DNA of 44,736 nt from a virus: positions 1 through 44,736 of IMG/VR virus record IMGVR_UViG_3300037189_005575; one strand, given 5' to 3'. Below the pieces are notes generated by a model. The model was not told the DNA's origin and searched no databases. It saw only the letters and a list, made by a program, of their open reading frames with translations. Of this stretch, positions 30,502-39,014 are shown piece after piece; positions within the stretch are counted from its first letter, which is position 1, and every line of letters begins with the position of its first letter. The position numbers and the translations under genes are program-made.

Positions 30502-30789
30502 ATGACGTACCGTGTTCCTAATCTGGGTGGGGGAACTACCCCCCACCCACAAGAGCCTCTAAACAACCCCATTATTTCCCACAATACTGTATCCGCAAAT
30601 CAATTGGGAAACGCTAAGGTTATGGGACCAACAGAGACTAACCCATTCGCTAAAGCTACTTATGGACGAATGAATAGCATGTGGGCGTTTAGAAATCCTA
30701 CTGGATTTTATGGTACATTTATGCAAAATGACTCTGATAAGCCTCATTTTGAACTGCCTGAAGCACATCGCGGATATTCTGAAGGATAA
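30502..30789 (+). CDS. Unknown hydrophilic protein
   Basis: No family recognised. The 95-residue protein is Asn/Pro/Gly-rich with scattered aromatics (M-W-A-F-R-N-P-T-G-F-Y-G-T-F) and no motif. A GAGG SD lies before the ATG. Its composition matches the neighbours in this cluster, so it probably acts with them. Confidence 0.55.
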   Translation: MTYRVPNLGGGTTPHPQEPLNNPIISHNTVSANQLGNAKVMGPTETNPFAKATYGRMNSMWAFRNPTGFYGTFMQNDSDKPHFELPEAHRGYSEG

Positions 30790-30794
30790 AACTA

Positions 30795-31322
30795 ATGGCA
30801 GGCGCAGTAAATAACTTTTCTGCTAGCCAAAACTGGCAATCGCTAGGCGGTAACGGTTTCTATGGCTACAATAACCAGGGTGGACAGGGCGTACCTGTTG
30901 CTCGTGGTGAGTTAGATGCTGTCCGTATTGGTACAGGTCGTGTACCTTCTGCAGAGTATCCTGATGGTTATCTCGGAACGATTCGTTCAAGACGTGATGA
31001 CCGCATTCTTGATTCAGTTAAAAGCCGTCTAGGCCAAAAGTCATACCAGCGAGGCGTTCACAAAGGTGAACGTATTGAGCCATCAATGTACTTTTGGCCA
31101 GACAGCTTTAACGATCAAATGGGATTAAAGCGTATGGCAAAAGCCAAATACGATAAAGATTCGGGAACATTTAGAATTCCTCGCTACACTCAGGACATTC
31201 GCCTAACCCCTGCACCTCATCTCGTTAATGATGGTAAGTCAAACATGCGCTCAGATTCCCCTGGAACAATCAACGTTCAGAGGGCAAATGCTATGGCGTA
31301 CCTAAAGCCTGTTTGGAGATAA
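30795..31322 (+). CDS. Unknown Gly/Asn/Tyr-rich protein
   Basis: No family recognised. The 175-residue protein begins with a Gly/Asn/Gln/Tyr-rich stretch (N-G-F-Y-G-Y-N-N-Q-G-G-Q-G), then an Arg/Asp-rich part (G-T-I-R-S-R-R-D-D-R-I-L-D-S-V-K-S-R-L). AAGGA lies eight bases before the ATG. Confidence 0.55.
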   Translation: MAGAVNNFSASQNWQSLGGNGFYGYNNQGGQGVPVARGELDAVRIGTGRVPSAEYPDGYLGTIRSRRDDRILDSVKSRLGQKSYQRGVHKGERIEPSMYFWPDSFNDQMGLKRMAKAKYDKDSGTFRIPRYTQDIRLTPAPHLVNDGKSNMRSDSPGTINVQRANAMAYLKPVWR

Positions 31323-31325
31323 TCC

Positions 31326-31667
31326 ATGAGGTATGCGGGTGGTTATGATTCTGATTCTCCCTGGGACGATGTAAACAATCCTCTACAGCTTCGCAGAAGC
31401 GAACCGTGGAGAATTAGACCAAACAGAAACTTTTCTGGTGGTAGTTTAGAGGGATTGGTAGCTGGAACATCACAGCTGTCAGATTACCTGTATGACGCAG
31501 GATTTGAATACGAGACTGCAGTTTTGCAGCAACGCGGGTATCTCGATGGTAAAACTCAAATGAGGCCATGGAATGACATGTACCCAACTTCATCCTCAGC
31601 CCCTATGAGCCCTGAAGAAGAACCTGATTACTTCGAGGTATACGGAGAAGAGGAAACTTATGAGTAA
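31326..31667 (+). CDS. Unknown acidic protein
   Basis: No family recognised. The 113-residue protein has many Asp, Ser, Pro and Tyr, a middle helix (S-Q-L-S-D-Y-L-Y-D-A-G-F-E-Y-E-T-A-V-L-Q-Q) and a very acidic end (E-E-E-P-D-Y-F-E-V-Y-G-E-E-E). GGAG precedes the ATG. It overlaps the next gene by 8 nt. Confidence 0.55.
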   Translation: MRYAGGYDSDSPWDDVNNPLQLRRSEPWRIRPNRNFSGGSLEGLVAGTSQLSDYLYDAGFEYETAVLQQRGYLDGKTQMRPWNDMYPTSSSAPMSPEEEPDYFEVYGEEETYE

Positions 31668-32034
31668 TAATTTTGACGGTAGGTACGACTACACCAAGCC
31701 GTGGGTAACCAATACCCCATCGGATGATGCTTACGCAGACCCAATGCCAAAATACTCGTACAATGGACCTTGGGCATCTAATATGGAGCGCCTCACCCAG
31801 CAAGCGTTAATGGTTATGACAATTCCTGGGCAACAGATTCAGGAAATGGTTCGAGCCCCACTTCCACAGATCCGTCTATTTCCAGACAGATTTGGTTTTG
31901 GAAATCGAACACAACCAGATATTAACGATGTCGTAAGTTTGGACAGAGTTTACATGGAGCCACGTATTTCGTGGTATTCGGGTAGCCCAGCAGGTTACTC
32001 AGGAGCAGATAGAAATAGTTTGGAGAGCATCTAA
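31660..32034 (+). CDS. Unknown protein
   Basis: No family recognised. The 124-residue protein has an N-terminal Tyr/Asp/Pro-rich part (Y-D-Y-T-K-P-W-V-T-N-T-P-S-D-D), a short helix (M-E-R-L-T-Q-Q-A-L-M-V-M) and a Pro/Arg-rich end. It resembles its neighbours in style: W, Y and N-rich with little regular structure. The end overlaps the next ATG (TAATG). Confidence 0.55.
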   Translation: MSNNFDGRYDYTKPWVTNTPSDDAYADPMPKYSYNGPWASNMERLTQQALMVMTIPGQQIQEMVRAPLPQIRLFPDRFGFGNRTQPDINDVVSLDRVYMEPRISWYSGSPAGYSGADRNSLESI

Positions 32035-33524
32035 TGGCTGAAGCTGTAGAGAATCCTAATGCAGGCGCATTAAAATCATACATTGAAAAGTTTGGGCCAG
32101 TTGGTCGCACATCAAGTGTTGGAACCAACAGACTTTATCACGCACAATTAGGTTATAGACCAGAACCTCCTCACGCAACATATAACGCGTATGAAGGCAC
32201 CAGTATTGACCTTACTCCAGAACAACAGGAGCAAAACGCCCACGCAGAACGTGCTGCTTCTGACTGGGATACACAACGCCAAGCTATTCAAAAAGCAAAA
32301 GAAGAAGGCGCAGCCCCAAAGTCCTCTTCAGCAGGAGCTAAAAAAGGTTCTGGAAAGCCACTAGACCAAACAGTACAAGATGAACTTAACCGTGTAAAGG
32401 CCGAGATTGAATCGCAAGCAACCCCTGTTGTAGCCGCAGGAAGAGGTACTGGACAACCAACAACTGGAGACAGAACCCTTGTTGAGTCCATGCCTGGCAA
32501 GAGTTTTGGTCAACACCTGTTTGGACTGCACAGGCAGCTGGATACTATTAGACAAAGTTTAGAAGTATCTAAAGACCCTATTCTAAACGCTTATGGAGAT
32601 CTTGCAGATAGGTCTCTAAACGGCTTTGAAAACGAGGATGACACCTGGAATAACGGAGCCATAAATCATATTCGAGATGGTGATCGCAAGCTAAAGACTA
32701 TTACAGGGCAAACAGAGGGTAAAACAGCTTACCTAAAAGCAGCGCAACACATCAAAGATGCTCACGAAATTCTGTCTCACCCATATATTCAAGAGGCATT
32801 AAAAAGACAGAATATTAACAGTGAACTTCCATCGCTAAGCAAAATGATGGAAGGCGCTGCTACTTACGGAGTCAAGTTACAGCACAACCCTTTCCCAGAG
32901 ATAAGCCTTGGTGGAAAAATATACGATATTAACTCTCCAGAAGCGCTAAAGTTTGATAAAGCAGCCTCAAAAGAACCTTCAGGATCACGTGCTAAAGCAA
33001 AGAGCCGCCTTGCACGCAGAGGAACGCCTCGACCATCTAAGCTTGCTGCAAAATCTGAACAAGAAATTGAAGACCAGAGAAATTGGAGAGACCAGCCTCC
33101 AAAACCAAAACCTGCAAGTCAGGGTGAGCTTCCACGCAATGACCAACCTGCAATTGCAGAGGTAGGTACTGGAAACGTAAACGCTAATGCACGACGTGGC
33201 GGTAAAGTCCGTGGAGACACAGCAGGTAAGGGCAATACCCCCGATAACGCTACTAGACGTGAAAGAAGTATAGAGTTAGTTACAGGAAAAGCTAAAAGAA
33301 CCAGAACTGTAGAATTTTTTGGTGGAGCAACTATACACAACCCTAGCATTATGGGCAAACCAGAAATTGGGCCAGATGTACCACAAGCTAATTTTTCTAA
33401 AGATGATGACCTGTATGAGGCAGACAAAGCCGCAAAAGCATCACGTGTAGACCCATCCCGTACACAAGAAAAACCTAATTATATTCCTCCTACAGCTGAG
33501 GGACCCAAAGGCGGTAAGAAGTAA
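32034..33524 (+). CDS. Large unknown hydrophilic protein with a helical domain
   Basis: No family recognised. The 496-residue protein has a disordered start, a Lys/Ala/Ser/Gly linker, and one helical domain at about residues 165-265 (N-H212-I-R-D-G-D-R-K-L, then L-K-A-A-Q-H-I-K-D-A-H-E-I-L). The last 200 residues are Lys/Arg/Pro-rich and look disordered. A similar helical domain is seen in the 643-residue protein at 34382 (K-H-L-N-D-A-E-M-H-L; A-A-K-H-L-N-S-A). It may be a structural or ejected protein. The end overlaps the next start by one base. Confidence 0.6.
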   Translation: MAEAVENPNAGALKSYIEKFGPVGRTSSVGTNRLYHAQLGYRPEPPHATYNAYEGTSIDLTPEQQEQNAHAERAASDWDTQRQAIQKAKEEGAAPKSSSAGAKKGSGKPLDQTVQDELNRVKAEIESQATPVVAAGRGTGQPTTGDRTLVESMPGKSFGQHLFGLHRQLDTIRQSLEVSKDPILNAYGDLADRSLNGFENEDDTWNNGAINHIRDGDRKLKTITGQTEGKTAYLKAAQHIKDAHEILSHPYIQEALKRQNINSELPSLSKMMEGAATYGVKLQHNPFPEISLGGKIYDINSPEALKFDKAASKEPSGSRAKAKSRLARRGTPRPSKLAAKSEQEIEDQRNWRDQPPKPKPASQGELPRNDQPAIAEVGTGNVNANARRGGKVRGDTAGKGNTPDNATRRERSIELVTGKAKRTRTVEFFGGATIHNPSIMGKPEIGPDVPQANFSKDDDLYEADKAAKASRVDPSRTQEKPNYIPPTAEGPKGGKK

Positions 33525-34378
33525 TGGCCAGTAAAGATAGCGGTAAGAAACCTGCTGGAAAAAAGCCTAGCAGCAGATCTGGTGGTCCAAATAAGGCCAA
33601 AGAACGTGAGCAAGCTGCTGCGGGTCAAGCAGCAGCTGAAGCCTCAGCTCCAAAAGTAGAAAAGCCATCTAGACGAGAGAAAGCAAAAGCTCTACAGCGT
33701 ATGACAGCTACTGCTGCAGGGGTTGGTGTTCGTCCTAATAAGACAAAGAACGTAAAGTTAACGGGACTACCAATACCTAAAACTAGAGGAAAAACTGCTG
33801 AAAAAATTGCTGCTGAAAAACAAGCGAGTGCTGACTCTCGTAAAGAAGCATTTGCCAACGCAGAAGCTCAGCGAAAGCAAGACCAAATGGGTAACGATTT
33901 TAGGTTTCTAGTAATAGCTGAGCACAATAAAAGAAAAGAACACATTGATTCCTTAAAGAAAAGGTTTCCTAAGGTACCAAGTATCCAAAGTATGGAGTAC
34001 CCAGCAATTAATGAGGTTGCAGCAGAGTTAGCTTCTGGAGCTAGACCAACTGAAGCCCCTAAGCCTCAAACAGAGAGACAAAAAGAGGCTGGGTACCTAA
34101 ATCAAGCAATGTTAGACCCAAATCATTTTGATCAAGATAAGCTTGCAATACCCGCAACTGATATTAAGCCATCTGATTCTCCAGTAAATCTGGAGCACGA
34201 TAAAGCAAGCACAACTGTTAGTCGTGGACGATATGGTGATGAGGCCGTAACCCAACACGTATACCCAGGCGGGTATGTAAAGCAACATGCTGGAAGCATT
34301 ACTTCGAGCCCTAATCATTCAGATGTACTTAGTTGCCCAATATGCGCATTTAAAATTCCTAAGAAATTTAGGGGCTAA
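33524..34378 (+). CDS. Unknown Lys/Ala-rich protein with C-terminal CxxC
   Basis: No family recognised. The 284-residue protein has a Lys/Ser/Gly/Ala-rich first third that is likely disordered and nucleic-acid-binding, a charged middle helix (A-E-A-Q-R-K-Q-D-Q-M), and an ending S-C-P-I-C-A-F-K-I-P-K-K-F with a lone CxxC. The composition matches its two large neighbours. Confidence 0.55.
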   Translation: MASKDSGKKPAGKKPSSRSGGPNKAKEREQAAAGQAAAEASAPKVEKPSRREKAKALQRMTATAAGVGVRPNKTKNVKLTGLPIPKTRGKTAEKIAAEKQASADSRKEAFANAEAQRKQDQMGNDFRFLVIAEHNKRKEHIDSLKKRFPKVPSIQSMEYPAINEVAAELASGARPTEAPKPQTERQKEAGYLNQAMLDPNHFDQDKLAIPATDIKPSDSPVNLEHDKASTTVSRGRYGDEAVTQHVYPGGYVKQHAGSITSSPNHSDVLSCPICAFKIPKKFRG

Positions 34379-34381
34379 ATT

Positions 34382-36313
34382 ATGGCACAGAAACCAAAAT
34401 TTGTAACTCAAGAGCACCTGGATAACTTAGACACAGCACTAAGTGGTTTAGAGAAAAAAAGTCCAGAGTATAAACTCCTTAAAATGGAAAAAACCAATAA
34501 GGAGCGCACCAGAAAGTCGCAGTTAAGCCACCCTACACTAGGGCCTCAACTACGGGCAATTGATGACGAGTATAATAAGAGTAATTCAGTGTCAGGGAAT
34601 AGTGCTGCACCCGAAAGTGCCCCTGCAGAGCAACCTACTAGGTATAACTTTAGGCCTTCTCTTCCTGCAGATGACAGCAAGTACGACATCGAAACCCGTT
34701 CAGACAGCAATTCTCTTGACCCTACACTTCATCACCATGGTGAAATGAGCCTAATTAGCGATTACCTACATAATTTGGCGTATGAAAAAGAATCTGAGCA
34801 CGGAACTGACGCTACCTCATCTATTTTTAAGCACTTAAATGATGCAGAAATGCACCTTAACCATCATGCTGAAGTGGTAACTGGAACAAACGCTCCAGGA
34901 GCAACCTCGAGAGAAGAACGCGGAGTATTAGCAGCGAAACATTTAAACTCTGCAAGTTTATCGTTAGGAAAAGCGTTAGCTTCCTTAAAAAAGCTTGGTG
35001 GAAACCAAACCATTCGGCAGTATGCTCACGCAATTATTTCAGGAAAAACATCTAAACGACAAGCAGAAAGTTTTAGAGCAGAACCAGTAACTGATAAGCA
35101 GGGTAACCCTATTGCTAAACAAGGTTCAACTAATACAAGTATCTTAGAAAAAGAAATTCCTAAAATCGCAGCAGATTTTTCATGGAATCATGGAAGTAAG
35201 ACTGTTGAACAGGCATCTAATAAGGATATTGGTTGGGGAGATCTAAAGGCAGGCACATCTCAATCAGAGCTTCCTAGAGAAAAGTCATTGGTCCTTGATC
35301 AAGGAGTCACCATGAGTGGTGATAGGCCATATCAAGGAAGCCGAGAACAAGAACTCTCCCCAGAGCGTCAAGCACGATTTGAGCCACTGGCAACTTGGCC
35401 ATCTGTTCCTATTGGACAAATTGGTAAAAATAGATTTGTTGCACTATATACCAAAGGCCACAAGTATAACGTAGAGCATAGAACTTATTCTGGATCTGTT
35501 GCAAAGGTTGAATCAGCAACAGCTGAGCCTAGATCATACGATCCAGAAAACTTCCCATTTACACCACAACAATTTGCTGAAGAACAAAAAAAGAGTGGCT
35601 ATTTAGGCTATACGATCAATCGTCAGTACAAGCGGGAGTATGGTCGAGGATTAGCTAAACAAGTTGCTAAGACAGGCTATAAAGAGTTATCAAAACTTAG
35701 GCAGCAACAACTCCAAGAAAACAGAGGAATGTCTGTTCCATTTGGAAGTTTTAGCGTGTCTGATGCTTCTGCAGAAACAGCCGCAGCAGCCAAAAAATCA
35801 CGTTTTGATGCTATTGCAAATAAGAGTCTATTTCCTGCTCCAGGAAAAGTTAAAAAAGGAATGCGAGAAACGGCTCTAGCTACAATTAAACAGGCACATA
35901 GTTTAATCGCTCAAGCAGATGACCAAATCGAAGGTGGAACTCGTAAACCTTACGAAGATATTCAGGAACTACTTCCAAGGCATATGCTAGAAGCATTAGG
36001 TCCTCATGGATTAGAGCATGTTAGAGAGACATACGTTCCAGCAGCAGAGCAAAAGAATACAAATTATTCATCAGAAGATGAGTACGCTCCTATAAGAGAA
36101 GAAGAATCTAGGGGTAGCGAATCATTAGCTGACTCGGTTAAGGCTCTACTGGACGCTAATCCAGGAAAACGTACACTGACAGCGACTGACCTACGTGGTT
36201 TGCAAGAACAGTACGCAGCAGAACGACGTCGTAACATCGAAGTTGATGCAAACGCACCAGCTAAAAAACGTGGTGGTCGTGGTGGTTCTAACGCAGCATT
36301 TAGAGGAGAGTAA
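34382..36313 (+). CDS. Largest protein of the unknown cluster
   Basis: No family recognised. The 643-residue protein is mostly polar. It has a helical segment at about residues 115-210 (K-H151-L-N-D-A-E-M-H-L-N-H-H-A, L-A-A-K-H-L-N-S-A-S-L-S-L) that parallels the domain in the protein encoded at 32034. A second helical stretch lies near residues 480-560, and the end is Arg/Gly-rich. It has no visible enzyme motif. It may be a virion or DNA-associated protein. Confidence 0.6.
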   Translation: MAQKPKFVTQEHLDNLDTALSGLEKKSPEYKLLKMEKTNKERTRKSQLSHPTLGPQLRAIDDEYNKSNSVSGNSAAPESAPAEQPTRYNFRPSLPADDSKYDIETRSDSNSLDPTLHHHGEMSLISDYLHNLAYEKESEHGTDATSSIFKHLNDAEMHLNHHAEVVTGTNAPGATSREERGVLAAKHLNSASLSLGKALASLKKLGGNQTIRQYAHAIISGKTSKRQAESFRAEPVTDKQGNPIAKQGSTNTSILEKEIPKIAADFSWNHGSKTVEQASNKDIGWGDLKAGTSQSELPREKSLVLDQGVTMSGDRPYQGSREQELSPERQARFEPLATWPSVPIGQIGKNRFVALYTKGHKYNVEHRTYSGSVAKVESATAEPRSYDPENFPFTPQQFAEEQKKSGYLGYTINRQYKREYGRGLAKQVAKTGYKELSKLRQQQLQENRGMSVPFGSFSVSDASAETAAAAKKSRFDAIANKSLFPAPGKVKKGMRETALATIKQAHSLIAQADDQIEGGTRKPYEDIQELLPRHMLEALGPHGLEHVRETYVPAAEQKNTNYSSEDEYAPIREEESRGSESLADSVKALLDANPGKRTLTATDLRGLQEQYAAERRRNIEVDANAPAKKRGGRGGSNAAFRGE

Positions 36314-36315
36314 AG

Positions 36316-36522
36316 ATGTTTGACGGAGATGGTGCAGAAACACTAGAGCTGCAAGCATTCAAAGTTGCTCAAAATATTGCAAGTGGACACGGTACTAAAG
36401 TGTGTCCAACCTGTGGAGTAATCATGAATCCTGTAGAATATATGTACAGTGTTCTAGGAGTATGCCCACCTTGCACAGAAAAGCGTAAACAACAGCGCAT
36501 TAAAAGAAAGATGAGTCACTAA
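36316..36522 (+). CDS. Small zinc-ribbon protein
   Basis: The 68-residue protein has C-P-T-C-G and C-P-P-C 19 residues apart, a four-Cys zinc site, then a very basic tail (E-K-R-K-Q-Q-R-I-K-R-K-M). The basic tail suggests nucleic acid binding. It overlaps the next gene by one base (TAATG). Confidence 0.6.
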   Translation: MFDGDGAETLELQAFKVAQNIASGHGTKVCPTCGVIMNPVEYMYSVLGVCPPCTEKRKQQRIKRKMSH

Positions 36523-36734
36523 TGGCAGTAAACACAAGTCGTTCGATGAACGAGAGTCTGCACGAGGGTTCAACTGACGGTAAGTACCGCAAGGTACGCC
36601 CAGACACTGAAGTTGTTGACTGGGATGGTAACGAGAAGACCCTAAACAACAAGCAGACCCTTCACGCATTTGCTGGTTACGGTTTTGCTACAACCGAGTT
36701 GCCTACTGAGTCGCAGGTTAACCCAGGTAAGTAG
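36522..36734 (+). CDS. Small unknown protein, last gene before the terminator
   Basis: No family recognised. The 70-residue protein is hydrophilic, with a T-D-G-K-Y-R-K-V-R-P and V-V-D-W-D-G-N-E-K-T segment, then L-H-A-F-A-G-Y-G-F. A rho-independent terminator follows within 10 bases, so it ends the transcript from the unknown cluster. Confidence 0.55.
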   Translation: MAVNTSRSMNESLHEGSTDGKYRKVRPDTEVVDWDGNEKTLNNKQTLHAFAGYGFATTELPTESQVNPGK

Positions 36735-36741
36735 TTTTTAC

Positions 36742-36776
36742 ATACAAATGCCCTCCCAAGTGGAGGGTTTTTGTAT
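36742..36776. terminator. Rho-independent terminator, probably bidirectional
   Basis: CCCTCC (36751-36756) pairs with GGAGGG (36762-36767) around a five-base loop and is followed by TTTTT. Outer arms ATACAAA (36742-36748) and TTTGTAT (36770-36776) also pair, so an A-run/T-run is present on both strands. It separates the unknown cluster from the operon starting at 36809. A CATAAT box (36791-36796) downstream may be the -10 of that operon. Confidence 0.8.
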
Positions 36777-36808
36777 TAAGATGAGTAGTACATAATAAGG
36801 AGTATTAA

Positions 36809-37381
36809 TTGGCAGAGTTTATTAGCCAGGATGGCAAACCACTGATTGGTTCCAAGCCACTAGACGGCCCAGTAATTCGTTTATTGTTGTGTTTAGTATG
36901 CAACACAGTAGAAGAATTGCCTGATTACGAGGGCCCAAGTAATTTTGATTACCTACTAGAGATTTCCCTAGAGAAGCACAAGTTCCCATCGGGTGAGGAA
37001 CACAAGGGTAAATTGTTCAAGGTTCCAGTAAAGATTTGGTCGAACCCAGAGCAAAAAGATGCAGTAATTCAGCAATTCAAACAAGGTGGAAGCCGTGGTT
37101 TGGATGAGTTAACTGAGGAAAAGAATTTCTACGAAACAAAGATGACGTTTGCTAGTGAGGCAATGTCATGCTGGCAGAGGCATAACCGCCCAAAGAATAA
37201 TTGTGATGATTACCAGCACCCATCAAAGAGACTTCTACCAGATACAGCAAAAGAACGTGGTGAGTTGGGATTGCCTAAACCAGAGCACCTGGAAGGCCCT
37301 AAGATTTACACCTGCAATTTCTGCCCCTATCACGGAGAAGTTGTACAGAGAAGACGACAATTTTTAGGAATGTATAAGTAA
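36809..37381 (+). CDS. Unknown protein with two CxxC motifs
   Basis: No family recognised. The 190-residue protein starts at TTG with a good SD (AAGGAG, six bases before). It has C-L-V-C near residue 30 and C-N-F-C-P-Y-H near the C terminus, so it probably binds a metal. The rest is a mixed alpha/beta domain with E-K-H-K-F-P-S-G-E-E-H-K-G-K. It overlaps the next gene by one base. Confidence 0.6.
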   Translation: MAEFISQDGKPLIGSKPLDGPVIRLLLCLVCNTVEELPDYEGPSNFDYLLEISLEKHKFPSGEEHKGKLFKVPVKIWSNPEQKDAVIQQFKQGGSRGLDELTEEKNFYETKMTFASEAMSCWQRHNRPKNNCDDYQHPSKRLLPDTAKERGELGLPKPEHLEGPKIYTCNFCPYHGEVVQRRRQFLGMYK

Positions 37382-37713
37382 TGGGTATTTTTAAAAGATT
37401 TTCAGAAAAAGCTGAACTTAGAGAACGCCTACTCGAGACGCAGTTAGAGTTGCAGGAACTGTACGACGAGAACGAAGACCTTAGAGATGAAAACGATGCC
37501 CTATGGGTGCGGATTAATAAAGAAGAAGAATCAGCTAAGGAGTGGCGCAGCAAGTTTGAGTTGCTGTATTTAACCCCAGAGATTAAGGCTGATACCGAAG
37601 CTGCGTTTACCCGTGGGATGCATCACGCTAAGAATCAGATGAGTGCGTGGTTCCTTGATGAGGCACGAAAAATGGAGTATGGTGTAACTAACACTGAGGA
37701 TAAGGTCGAATAA
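37381..37713 (+). CDS. Coiled-coil protein
   Basis: The 110-residue protein has a long N-terminal coiled coil (L-R-E-R-L-L-E-T-Q-L-E-L-Q-E-L, N-E-D-L-R-D-E-N-D-A-L), then a mixed C-terminal part with F-T-R-G-M-H-H-A-K-N-Q-M. Probably dimeric. The function is unknown. It starts and ends with one-base overlaps (TAATG). Confidence 0.55.
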   Translation: MGIFKRFSEKAELRERLLETQLELQELYDENEDLRDENDALWVRINKEEESAKEWRSKFELLYLTPEIKADTEAAFTRGMHHAKNQMSAWFLDEARKMEYGVTNTEDKVE

Positions 37714-37991
37714 TGGCATACGAAACGTATTTTTTAACAGTAATCACCGACGAAGGTGGCGTAGTCACCTACACTGAGTTACCAGAAACTCTACCAGAGA
37801 TTACCCGCAAAGCAACAACAGCAGATGTTTATACAAGTTCACGTCAAATTGTTGAAGAGTTTGATCGAGCAATGTTGAGTAATAAAATTTTGCAGGATCT
37901 GATTCCATTGTTAGTTCCAGAAAAGGAACCAACAGTTCCTGATGTGGTTAAGGAAGCGTTAAAAAAGCGCAACATTAACCCAGAAAGGTAA
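37713..37991 (+). CDS. Unknown small protein
   Basis: No family recognised. The 92-residue protein has an N-terminal beta pair (Y-F-L-T-V-I-T-D-E-G-G-V-V-T-Y) followed by helices (S-R-Q-I-V-E-E-F-D-R-A-M-L). It overlaps the coiled-coil gene by one base and is the last gene before a promoter-like palindrome. Confidence 0.55.
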   Translation: MAYETYFLTVITDEGGVVTYTELPETLPEITRKATTADVYTSSRQIVEEFDRAMLSNKILQDLIPLLVPEKEPTVPDVVKEALKKRNINPER

Positions 37992-38003
37992 GATTAGGTA
38001 AAC

Positions 38004-38028
38004 TAAACTAGTTAGTATGACTAGTTTA
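38004..38028 (+). promoter_or_regulatory. Palindrome around the start codon, with leaderless -10 box
   Basis: TAAACTAGT (38004-38012) pairs with ACTAGTTTA (38020-38028), and the loop TAGTATG contains the ATG (38017-38019). TAAACT (38004-38009) fits a TAnnnT -10 box seven bases before the ATG; no SD is seen. On a longer transcript the hairpin would present the start in its loop. It may also be a protein-binding site. Confidence 0.45.
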
Positions 38029-38916
38029 ACTCCTACTTCTTACTTCAGCGAACCATCCCCTGAGCTGGACCCTACCCTTTTTCAAGGACGAGAATTAAAG
38101 GCGTGGGCCCGTCAGGGGATTTTGCAATTATTGAGTGGATTTTTTGATAAGAGATACCGTCACTCAGAGTTATGGTCGCACCCATGGTTAGCTGGCAGTG
38201 GTGTTTCATACCAGTGGTCAGCAAACCGAGTTCCAAAAGATTTAGACTGTTTAGTTGGTATTGATTTTGTTCAGTTCCGTCAAGCAAACCCCGAGTATAG
38301 GGGTTTGACTGATAAAGAGATTAGTGATCAATTAAATGAAGAGTTTAGAGCAGAGATTCAGCCATTAACTGAAAACTGGAATGGTTATGAGTTGACGTTT
38401 TATGTCAATCCAAAAGCAACAGACATTACTGCAATCAAACCATACGCAGCGTACGATTTAAAGTACAACGAATGGACAGTAACTCCGTCACCACTACTAC
38501 ATGGTAAAGCAGTTCCTGAATGGGATTCTGTGGCATTATCTGACTACACATTAGCGCACAATGCCCACACTAGAGCAACTAAGGCCATGCAAGATCTAGA
38601 AATGACGCACAGTGGCCCACAAAAGGTAAATGCAGAAGCAACCCTGCGCATTGTGTACAACCATGCAAATGCTCTGTATAACGAGATCCACACCAATCGT
38701 TCTGAAGCATTTAGCGCCCAGGGCGAAGGATACAACGATTTTCATAACTACAGATGGCAAGCAGCCAAAGGTTCTGGAACAATCGAGTTATTAAAAGAAA
38801 TAAAATCAGTTATTTCAAATAGGATAGACACAGGTGTAAAGAACACCTACGGTGTTGAGCTGCCTAGTTCAGACACCTTGATTCGGAGAGCAACAATGTA
38901 CAGGGCATCAAATTAA
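38017..38916 (+). CDS. Nucleotidyltransferase-like protein
   Basis: The 299-residue protein has an N-terminal nucleotidyltransferase pattern: G-S-G-V followed by D75-L-D77 and G-I-D83. The acidic residues would bind metal and NTP as in Pol beta-type enzymes. The C-terminal half is helical (H-N-A-H-T-R-A-T-K-A-M). The substrate, possibly RNA or a protein, cannot be read. The ATG lies in a small hairpin loop without an SD, fitting a leaderless mRNA. Its stop overlaps a Cys-rich mini-gene (TAATG). Confidence 0.6.
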   Translation: MTSLTPTSYFSEPSPELDPTLFQGRELKAWARQGILQLLSGFFDKRYRHSELWSHPWLAGSGVSYQWSANRVPKDLDCLVGIDFVQFRQANPEYRGLTDKEISDQLNEEFRAEIQPLTENWNGYELTFYVNPKATDITAIKPYAAYDLKYNEWTVTPSPLLHGKAVPEWDSVALSDYTLAHNAHTRATKAMQDLEMTHSGPQKVNAEATLRIVYNHANALYNEIHTNRSEAFSAQGEGYNDFHNYRWQAAKGSGTIELLKEIKSVISNRIDTGVKNTYGVELPSSDTLIRRATMYRASN

Positions 38917-39014
38917 TGTCATTACTAACTGAGTGCCGCTTATGTGGGCATGAATTATACAAAGGAATATGTGTAGAAGACAGTTGCAAATGTGACTGTT
39001 ATTACGAGGCATAA
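38916..39014 (+). CDS. Cys-rich 32-residue mini-protein
   Basis: The ATG overlaps the previous stop (TAATG) and the TAA is directly followed by the next ATG. The 32 residues hold six cysteines (7, 10, 19, 24, 26 and 28), with C-x2-C-G-H and C-x-C-x-C groups, enough for one or two zinc sites. Exact tiling between two genes supports it as real. The function is unknown. It resembles the 20-residue Cys-rich gene at 27269 in logic, not in sequence. Confidence 0.55.
   Translation: MSLLTECRLCGHELYKGICVEDSCKCDCYYEA

Noticed and set aside
31842-31860. GGTTCGAGCCCC, which looks like a tRNA T-arm
   Set aside because: It is inside the unknown coding gene 31660-32034 and no acceptor stem, D-arm or anticodon arm can be built around it. 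No tRNA gene was recognised in the window.
36777-36808. Full promoter for the operon at 36809
   Set aside because: CATAAT at 36791 is a fair -10 box, but no -35 at proper spacing could be found, so it is only mentioned with the terminator.
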